DNA from: Nitrospinae bacterium RIFCSPLOWO2_12_39_16
GTDB taxonomy: Bacteria; Nitrospinota; Nitrospinia; UBA9942
Assembly: GCA_001805005.1 (NCBI GenBank)
Contig: MHDO01000021.1
Span: 1 to 43,082 of the forward strand
Length of the DNA: 43,082 nucleotides
Direction: 5' to 3'
Shown here: in pieces, positions 37,302 through 43,082 of the stretch
Numbering within the stretch: position 1 is the first letter of the stretch
How the letters are laid out: every line of letters starts with the position of its first letter
Notes under the pieces: model-generated
Databases searched by the model: none
Seen by the model: the letters and a program-made list of their open reading frames with translations, nothing else
What the model was told of the DNA's origin: nothing
Translations under genes and position numbers: made by a program

Positions 37302-38669
37302 TTATTCTTCGTTTTTAGATACGATATTGTAAGCCTTAAGTTTTTCCCAGAGATTTTTTCTGCTTATACCCAATATTTTGGCAGCCTTTATCCTGTTCCA
37401 GTTCGTCTTTTCCAATACCTTCATGAGGTGGGTCATTTCAGTTTTTGATATGACCTCTTTTAATGAAGGTATATCTTCATTCCTGAGCGAGATAAACCCG
37501 TCCTTTTCTACCGCCATCACAATATCATATGCATTAATTGTATCACCTGCAGAGAGCGCCACTGACCTCTCAATGATATTTTCTAATTCCCTGACATTTC
37601 CCGGGAAATCGTAGTCCATCAGACATTTTAATGCCTCTGGTGTGATTTCTACGAGCTTGCCCAGCTTTTCATTAAACCTTTTTATAAAATAATCTACGAG
37701 GAGCGGGATATCCTCTTTTCTCTCTCTCAATGGTGGTATATGGATTGGTATGACCTTTAATCGGTAATAAAGGTCTTCACGAAATTCTCCGTCCTCAATC
37801 GCTTTTTCAAGATTCTTTCTGGCTGCCGATATTATGCGTACATCTACCTTAATTGTCTCCTCGCCGCCAACCCTTTCAAATTCACTCTCCTGTATAGCCC
37901 TCAGAAGTTTTACCTGTATGGACATAGGGATTTCTCCAATTTCGTCAAGGAATATAGTTCCGTCTTTTGCCATCTCAAACCTTCCATACCTTCTCTTTAT
38001 GGCACCTGTGAAAGACCCCTTCTCATGGCCAAAGAGCTCGCTTTCAAGGAGCGTCTCAGGGAGTGCAGCACAGCTAACCTTTATAAATGGGTTCTTTGCC
38101 CTCTTACTTTTAAGGTGGATTATATTTGCAACAAGCCCCTTACCTGTTCCGCTCTCTCCTGTGATTAGTATATTTGAATCTACCTTGGATACCCTTTCTA
38201 TTAAATCAAACACCCCCTGCATCATATTACTTTTGCCGATTATATTTAGGAGAGAGTGGTCATCGCACTGATTTTTAAGTGCAGCATAATCATTCTTCAG
38301 TATTTGATAGTCTATTATCTTTTTTATTCTAAAAATCAGGTCATCTGTATGGAAGGGCTTTGTTATGTAGTCATAGGCACCAAATTTTATTATCCCTACT
38401 GCATCCTCTATGTTGCCAAAGGCTGTTATCATTATTACCTCCGTATTGGGATAATAATTCTTTACCTCTTTAAGCACATCAATGCCGTTAATTTTTGGCA
38501 GCCTTATATCAGATATGACAATATCAAAATTGTTTTTTTTAATGAGATTTAATCCCTCCTGGCCGTCTTCGGCTGCGGTCACAGGCCAGCCCATCTTCTT
38601 AAGGCTGTCAGATATGGTGATTCTGAGTATCTCATCGTCTTCTATTAATAGTATGTTTGGATTGAACAT
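37302..38669 (-). CDS. NtrC-family sigma-54-dependent response regulator
   Basis: A 455-residue regulator with a receiver domain (Asp11/Asp12, phosphoacceptor Asp54 in IVISDIRLPKING), AAA+ domain (Walker A GESGTGKG, Walker B IFLDEIGE, contact loop GSFTGA), and a C-terminal Fis-type helix-turn-helix (NRIKAAKILGISRKNLWEKLKAY). It starts 10 nt after the stop of the kinase encoded before it, so the two form a two-component pair. The loop has Ser in place of Ala, as in the regulator at 29695. Its targets are not visible in the window. Confidence 0.95.
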   Translation of the reverse strand: MFNPNILLIEDDEILRITISDSLKKMGWPVTAAEDGQEGLNLIKKNNFDIVISDIRLPKINGIDVLKEVKNYYPNTEVIMITAFGNIEDAVGIIKFGAYDYITKPFHTDDLIFRIKKIIDYQILKNDYAALKNQCDDHSLLNIIGKSNMMQGVFDLIERVSKVDSNILITGESGTGKGLVANIIHLKSKRAKNPFIKVSCAALPETLLESELFGHEKGSFTGAIKRRYGRFEMAKDGTIFLDEIGEIPMSIQVKLLRAIQESEFERVGGEETIKVDVRIISAARKNLEKAIEDGEFREDLYYRLKVIPIHIPPLRERKEDIPLLVDYFIKRFNEKLGKLVEITPEALKCLMDYDFPGNVRELENIIERSVALSAGDTINAYDIVMAVEKDGFISLRNEDIPSLKEVISKTEMTHLMKVLEKTNWNRIKAAKILGISRKNLWEKLKAYNIVSKNEE

Positions 38670-38679
38670 ATAAAAACTG

Positions 38680-41307
38680 TCAATTGACTGATGGTATTTG
38701 TTTTTTTGGTATAGTAATAGTAAAAGTAGTCCCTCTGTTTATCTCACTCTGAACCTCTATTCTTCCCCCAAGCCTTTCTATTATGCCATAGCTGACAGAC
38801 AGACCGAGCCCTGTTCCTGTCCCAACATCTTTAGTTGTAAAGAACGGGTCAAATATCCTGCTCAAGTTCTCTTGCGGGATGCCTATTCCGGTATCCGATA
38901 TAGCCACAACAAGCTCATCTCTTTCTTCCATACTTTTTATTGTCAGGATGCCGCCGCTGTCAGTAATTGCCTGTATTGCATTGATAATTACATTAAGAAT
39001 GACCTGCTGTAAATGGTTATAATCCAGTATAAATTTTTTGCTGTTCGTATTTAAGTCAAGTTTTAATTCTAAATTTCTCTCCTTTATTTTATATTCAACC
39101 AGTTTCAGAGTTTCTGTAATTATCTCGTCAAGGTTGTGCGGGGAGAATTCAAATTGGTGCTCCTTTGCAAAATCAAGCAGATTTCTTATAACAGATTCTA
39201 TTCTATTTAGCCCCTTTTCCAAAAGGGGGATGTATTTCTTTCTGACATCCTCATCATTTCCATCAGTATTTAGCGTCCTTACACAATTTTGCATTCCCCC
39301 CAATGGATTATTTATTTCATGGGCTATTCCTGTTGCCAGCTGTCCTATTGCAGCGAGCTTCTCTGTCCTGTTCATCTGATGTTGTATCCTCTTCTGTTCT
39401 GTAATATCCCTTGCGATTCCAAGCAGGTCTGTTATATTGCCACTTTCATCTTTTAGGGGTGACGAGCTTATAACTACATTCCTTATTTCACCCTTCTTAT
39501 TTGAAATTTCAACCTCGTATATCTGTTTTATGCCGTCTTTTATTGACCTATTGAACCTTTTACCTTCATGTCTTGGTGCGAGGATACTGAATATTGACTG
39601 CCCTATAAGTTCATCCTTTTTATAGCCCCAGTCTTCAATCTTCTGATTCAGGTAAGTGAATGTTCCATCCCTGTTTACTATATATATGACATCATTGGCA
39701 TTCTCTAAAAGGTTCTGCAGGTAATCCTTTGTCTCTTTAATCTCCTTTGTCCTGTCTTCAATCATTTTCTCCAGATGCTCACTGTATTCCTTTAATTCTT
39801 TCTCCATCTTCTTTTTGACTGTAACATCCCTTACGACCATTACTGAGCCTATAGTTTTTTCTCCTGACTTTATAGATGTGGCAACTATCTCAGCTGTCTT
39901 TTCGCCTATTGTGGATGTTGTAAACCAAGGCATCTTATCAGGTTGTTTTATTAATTCTCCCACCCTCTCAGGTTTCCCGTGACAGGGGAATATACTCTTT
40001 CCAAGGATATGTTTTTTGTTTACATCAAGTATTTCCTCAGCAGTAGGATTTACAATTATGACCTTATTTTCCTCATCTGCCACAATAATCCCATCCCCTA
40101 CACTAAGCAGTATGCTTTCTAATGTATTCTTTTCCTCTGACAATTCGCTGTAAAGCCCTGTCAATCTTCCAGCCATCTTGTTAAATTCTATTGCCAGAGA
40201 GGAAATTTCATCACCGGTATCTATGCTCAGCCTGTGCTCAAAATTCCCCTTTCCTATGAGTTCTGCCCCCTCTTTAAGGAGGAGTATAGGCTTTCCGATT
40301 TTATTCGCCGCATATATGCCGAGTGTAGAAAGGATTGCCACCATAATAATGCCGCTTAATAAGACAAGGAGTAAGAGTCTGTTAATAGGAGAGTAGGTTT
40401 CATCAGGGTGCTGCCTCACGAAGATAAACCATTTCTTCTTGCCAAAACTCATGTCAAAATCGTATGTAAGTTTGACAGGTGCAAAACCGATTATAGAATC
40501 TATTCCGCCGTGTGCATCATCCGCCGCCACTGCCCACCCAGGCTCATTGCTGATTATCAAATTCATCAGGGACTTGTCAATTGAGTGGCTCCTTGGCGGG
40601 AATATGGGGCACATTATAATTGACCCTTCAGAATCCACTAAATTAGCATGTCCGGTTTCATCAATCTGGACATCTGATATTATCTTATAAAGAGTATCTA
40701 TCTTTAAAATTGCTTTAATAATGCCAGTCGTGTTTCCATCTTCTATTAGCGGGATAACCATAGTGATTAGAGGCTTTCCATCTTTATCATCAAAATAGAC
40801 ATCACTTAAATATACTTTATTACTTTTGCCGGAAAGTATATCTTTAACCACATCTTCATCATCTTGAAATATGGGTTTGTTCTGGTTTTTAGTATCGGAA
40901 GTAGCTACTAGAATTCCATTTTTATCGGTTACATAAATTACTATGTATTCTTCCTTATTATGGTTTTTAAACTGCCTTAGATGTTCAGATGCCTGATTGC
41001 CCATAATCCCCTCTTGCCCCCCTTTATCAAAGGGGGGTTGGGGGGATTTAACTGCATCTCTTATATCAGGAGAAAATGTAAGATTGTGAAGCTCATCTAT
41101 CTCCCTATGTAATATGATATTGACCTTATCAGCAGTCTCTTTTGCAATCTCTTTAAAGTTTGCACCTATGGAATTTCTTATAACCTTAGTGCTGCCGATT
41201 GATATTAGAAATATTCCGAGGACTAAGGGGAGAAGCCCCACTATAACCATTGTGGAGACAAGGTTTCGCCTGATACTCTTTTTTCTGAAATTTTCTAATA
41301 TGTTCAT
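38680..41307 (-). CDS. Cache-HAMP-PAS-PAS sensor histidine kinase
   Basis: An 875-residue membrane kinase. Order: first transmembrane helix at about 16-36, Cache-type extracytoplasmic sensor (about 40-300), second helix (about 308-330), HAMP, PAS (about 395-505, with IFPCHGKPERV), coiled coil, PAS (about 530-640, IVNRDGTFTYLNQ), HisKA with His663 in GIAHEINNPLGG, and HATPase_c (VIINAIQA, DTGIGIP, GTGTGLGLS). It pairs with the NtrC-type regulator downstream. A C/G-rich palindrome is inserted in frame in the sensor (PQPPFDKGGQEG, 41005-41048). A repeat element precedes it. Confidence 0.95.
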   Translation of the reverse strand: MNILENFRKKSIRRNLVSTMVIVGLLPLVLGIFLISIGSTKVIRNSIGANFKEIAKETADKVNIILHREIDELHNLTFSPDIRDAVKSPQPPFDKGGQEGIMGNQASEHLRQFKNHNKEEYIVIYVTDKNGILVATSDTKNQNKPIFQDDEDVVKDILSGKSNKVYLSDVYFDDKDGKPLITMVIPLIEDGNTTGIIKAILKIDTLYKIISDVQIDETGHANLVDSEGSIIMCPIFPPRSHSIDKSLMNLIISNEPGWAVAADDAHGGIDSIIGFAPVKLTYDFDMSFGKKKWFIFVRQHPDETYSPINRLLLLVLLSGIIMVAILSTLGIYAANKIGKPILLLKEGAELIGKGNFEHRLSIDTGDEISSLAIEFNKMAGRLTGLYSELSEEKNTLESILLSVGDGIIVADEENKVIIVNPTAEEILDVNKKHILGKSIFPCHGKPERVGELIKQPDKMPWFTTSTIGEKTAEIVATSIKSGEKTIGSVMVVRDVTVKKKMEKELKEYSEHLEKMIEDRTKEIKETKDYLQNLLENANDVIYIVNRDGTFTYLNQKIEDWGYKKDELIGQSIFSILAPRHEGKRFNRSIKDGIKQIYEVEISNKKGEIRNVVISSSPLKDESGNITDLLGIARDITEQKRIQHQMNRTEKLAAIGQLATGIAHEINNPLGGMQNCVRTLNTDGNDEDVRKKYIPLLEKGLNRIESVIRNLLDFAKEHQFEFSPHNLDEIITETLKLVEYKIKERNLELKLDLNTNSKKFILDYNHLQQVILNVIINAIQAITDSGGILTIKSMEERDELVVAISDTGIGIPQENLSRIFDPFFTTKDVGTGTGLGLSVSYGIIERLGGRIEVQSEINRGTTFTITIPKKQIPSVN
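41005..41048. repeat. In-frame C/G-rich palindrome inside the kinase sensor
   Basis: AATCCCC...GCCCCCCTTT and AAAGGGGGG...GGGGGATT pair around a 3-nt loop. It encodes SPQPPFDKGGQEGI in the sensor domain. The same type is at 42278-42322. Confidence 0.8.
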
Positions 41308-41400
41308 GAAATTATATAGCCGCTAAGACACAAAGGCACAAACTAATAAAGAATAATTTTTTCTTAGGGTCTTCGAGTCTTAGTGGCATGTTTTTGTTCA
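41305..41400. repeat. Palindromic junction element, GACACAAAGG-type arms (copy 11)
   Basis: Left-flank relic GAAATTATATAG, arms GCCGCTAAGACACAAAGGCAC and GGGTCTTCGAGTCTTAGTGGC, right-flank relic ATGTTTTTGTTC. It is directly followed by copy 12 in the same orientation. Confidence 0.82.
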
Positions 41401-41520
41401 TGTATAGGAAATTATAAAATCTTTAGCCACCAAGACACAAAGGCTCAAAGAAATAGGGAATAATTTTTACTTAGTGTCTTCGTGTCTTTGTGGCAAAAAT
41501 TAGGTTTTTGTTTTTCCTAT
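41399..41520. repeat. Palindromic junction element, GACACAAAGG-type arms (copy 12)
   Basis: Left flank TATAGGAAATTATAAAAT (41403-41420) identical to copy 5, arms of GCCACCAAGACACAAAGGC and its complement, right flank (41498-41518) identical to copy 3. The right flank encodes the deacetylase C-terminus GKTKT and stop. Confidence 0.88.
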
Positions 41521-42546
41521 AAGGCTTTTTAAATGAAATACTACCGACTCCCCTAATGCCTCAAGGTTATATCCACCCTCAAGAACAGATACAATTCTCC
41601 CTTTACAGACCTTATCTGAAGCCTCACAAATAATATCTGTTAGTTTGCCGAATCCTTCGGATGTAATATTCATTGAACCAAGGGGGTCGTTTATATGTGC
41701 ATCAAAACCTGCAGAAATCATAATCAAATCCGGTTTATAATTGATTATCTTAGGATAAATCCTTTTTTTAAAGAGAGAAATATATTCCTTATCACCCTGC
41801 CCATGAGGCAGAGGTAAATTCATTGTAAAACCTTTTCCATCTCCATTTCCAGTCTCGTCAGACCTGCCAGTGCCTGGAAATAGGTATTCCTGATGAAGGC
41901 TTACATAAAAGACAGCAGGATCATTATAGAATGCGTTCTGTGTGCCGTTGCCATGATGAACATCCCAGTCTATGATAAAGACCCTTTTTACATTATACAT
42001 TTTTTGGGCATACTTTGCACCGATTGCAATATTATTAAAAAGGCAGAATCCCATTGCCCTGTCCCTTTCAGCATGGTGTCCGGGCGGCCTTACAGCACAA
42101 AAGACATTATTTACCCCGTTAGAAAGCCCCACCCCTTGTGGGGTGGGGACTAAAGCCCCGTCCTTTCTAACGGGGTTTATCTTTCCTTCAAATACAGCAT
42201 CTACTCCTGTTATAACCCCTCCTGCTGCGAGAAGGGCTGCATCATAAGAGTCTTCTGAAATAACAGTATCTGCATCCAATTCCCCCCTGCCCCCCTTTTC
42301 TAAAGGGGGGAGTGGGGGGATTAACTTTTCACAAGCCTCTTTAACATTGTGAATGTATTCCCTATCATGGATTAATGAAATCTGTTCAACTGTTGCAGGA
42401 ATCGGGGTGAGATTTATCAGTTTTTTTGTCAGATTCTCATTTTCTATCCACTTAATGATTGTTGTAAGACGGTTGGAATTTTCAGGATGATTGCCGGTAT
42501 TATGTTTCAGATATACAGGTGAATACACAAAACCTGTCTTTTTCAT
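41500..42546 (-). CDS. Histone-deacetylase-family (AcuC-like) amidohydrolase
   Basis: A 348-residue zinc deacetylase of the class II/AcuC group. Active-site stretches are AVRPPGHHAE, the zinc ligands in IIDWDVHHGNGTQ and SAGFDAHINDPLG, and the end motif VLEGGYNLEAL. Substrates in bacteria include acetylated lysines and acetylpolyamines; which applies here is unknown. Two palindromes are inserted in frame: PPLPPLEKGGRGEL and NPVRKDGALVPTPQGVGLSN. The second falls between VFEGK and VNNVFCAVRPPGHH, immediately before an active-site loop, without destroying any motif. ATG 42546 is preferred to 42582. The C-terminal GKTKT is repeat-encoded. Confidence 0.92.
   Translation of the reverse strand: MKKTGFVYSPVYLKHNTGNHPENSNRLTTIIKWIENENLTKKLINLTPIPATVEQISLIHDREYIHNVKEACEKLIPPLPPLEKGGRGELDADTVISEDSYDAALLAAGGVITGVDAVFEGKINPVRKDGALVPTPQGVGLSNGVNNVFCAVRPPGHHAERDRAMGFCLFNNIAIGAKYAQKMYNVKRVFIIDWDVHHGNGTQNAFYNDPAVFYVSLHQEYLFPGTGRSDETGNGDGKGFTMNLPLPHGQGDKEYISLFKKRIYPKIINYKPDLIMISAGFDAHINDPLGSMNITSEGFGKLTDIICEASDKVCKGRIVSVLEGGYNLEALGESVVFHLKSLIGKTKT
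42112..42177. repeat. Nested 66-bp palindrome inserted in frame in the deacetylase gene
   Basis: Outer stem CCCCGTTAGAAAG (42114-42126) with CTTTCTAACGGGG (42163-42175), inner stem CCCCACCCC (42127-42135) with GGGGTGGGG (42140-42148) around TTGT. Length is 22 codons, so the frame is kept. Confidence 0.88.
42278..42322. repeat. 45-bp C/G-rich palindrome inserted in frame in the deacetylase gene
   Basis: AATTCCCCCCTGCCCCCCTT and AAGGGGGGAGTGGGGGGATT are near-perfect complements around TTCTAA-like loop bases. It adds 15 codons (PPLPPLEKGGRGEL) and matches the insert in the kinase at 41005-41048. Confidence 0.85.
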
Positions 42547-42622
42547 ATTTAAAGAGTAGCAAATGACATATAGAATCGTCAATTGTAGAACTGATTGAGG
42601 ATTAGTATAGCAGTAAATTAAA

Positions 42623-43082
42623 TCAATGCCTAAATTTCTGATGGCATGTGTTGCAATTGGTTATTAATTCTGACAGCAATACGAGTGCCTTATCACGATT
42701 GCCTGCCTTTGCAGTATCTGCAAGCTCATCAGCCTTTAAGTGAACTGCCTTGCCAAGCGGGACAAAGTCTGCCTCTCCAGCCATTTGTCCGACCAGTGAG
42801 CAGCGTTTCTCCTCTTCCTGAGTCCAGCCAAGCTTTGTCCTTGCAATAGTTGAAGCCTTGTTTAGATCATTTTGTGCAAGGGCAGCAGTTATCTCGCTTA
42901 TGGTGTCAAGGTGCTGTCTCATCATCCCTTTCTGCATGACCTTCATTGGTGCAGGTATCTTAAGCTCTGTCCTGTCATCAGTCTTTGGTCCGCCCTTTTT
43001 CATCATCATTTCATGCATCTGTGCATGTTCATCAGCAAGAGAGACTCCTGCAGTTAAAAATGTGATAGCTGCTGCAATAGAA
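42623..43082 (-). CDS. Exported class II (c'-like) cytochrome, N-terminus outside window
   Basis: The frame runs off the right edge. The visible part begins inside a signal peptide (SIAAAITFLTAGVSLA, then DEHAQMHEMMMKKGG) and continues as a mainly helical domain ending in CNTCHQKFRH. A heme motif near the very C-terminus of a four-helix protein is typical of the cytochrome c' / c-556 class, which may bind NO or act as electron carrier or stress protein. The Met/His-rich stretch after the signal could bind metal. No downstream gene is linked to it on this strand apart from the deacetylase, 76 nt away. Confidence 0.82.
   Translation of the reverse strand, partial: SIAAAITFLTAGVSLADEHAQMHEMMMKKGGPKTDDRTELKIPAPMKVMQKGMMRQHLDTISEITAALAQNDLNKASTIARTKLGWTQEEEKRCSLVGQMAGEADFVPLGKAVHLKADELADTAKAGNRDKALVLLSELITNCNTCHQKFRH

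Overview
The window looks like a chromosomal segment of an AT-rich, Gram-negative, probably anaerobic bacterium with many periplasmic c-type cytochromes. The gene order rplU-rpmA-obgE-proB-proA-nadD-rsfS, three sigma-54 activators, Cache-type kinases, DksA/TraR and SUMF1 proteins recall Nitrospirota or Desulfobacterota-like lineages. This is inference; there is no rRNA in the window to settle it, and I saw no tRNA, CRISPR array, transposase or phage gene.

Layout. (1) 1-2890, minus strand: an envelope-stress unit made of an ECF sigma factor, a zinc-binding anti-sigma factor, a DoxX protein (frame broken at an A7 run), a Spy/CpxP-like protein and the start of a MacA/HlyD adaptor. Two nearly identical RpoE-type promoters (GGAACTT/TCTAA) lie before the sigma gene and before doxX. 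(2) 3003-9710, minus strand: a cation/proton antiporter, then a thiol-redox and cytochrome cluster: monoheme cytochrome, TlpA-like protein with a CPC motif, CcdA-like protein, an anchored protein of unknown function, a cysteine-rich CcmH-like protein, SUMF1, a protein with a rare CX3CH motif, and a CHPC thioredoxin. (3) 9972-12944, plus strand: an NtrC-type activator followed by an exported cytochrome behind a good sigma-54 promoter and an inverted-repeat candidate activator site, closed by a strong terminator. (4) 13214-18040: a GldA/GldF/GldG/DUF4340 ABC system. (5) 18253-20564: two exported plus-strand genes (one a cytochrome), then two minus-strand genes. (6) 20813-26709: a solute-binding lipoprotein, a SUMF1 protein and a Cache-HAMP histidine kinase in a row, with a zinc-ribbon receiver, a small protein and an XRE regulator. 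(7) 26889-31098: an MFS/spermidine-synthase-like fusion and a second NtrC-type regulator. (8) 31337-37279: ribosomal, GTPase, proline and NAD genes, rsfS and a DksA/TraR protein. (9) 37302-43082, minus strand: a kinase and NtrC-type regulator pair, a histone-deacetylase-family enzyme and a truncated class II cytochrome c.

The most unusual property is the repeat content. About twelve intergenic palindromic elements share the same flanks but carry at least three different arm sequences. About fifteen further loci carry tracts with a 7-nt (sometimes 6-nt) period whose unit differs from place to place. Both kinds sit at gene junctions, where they supply start codons, stop codons, signal-peptide N-termini and C-terminal residues. 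They also occur inside genes as in-frame linkers, and many genes next to them lack a Shine-Dalgarno sequence. A third, GC-rich palindrome type is inserted in frame in the deacetylase and in one kinase.

The regulatory logic is unusually readable: an ECF regulon with visible promoters, a sigma-54 activator next to its probable target, and a possible receptor chain of binding protein, SUMF1 protein and kinase.
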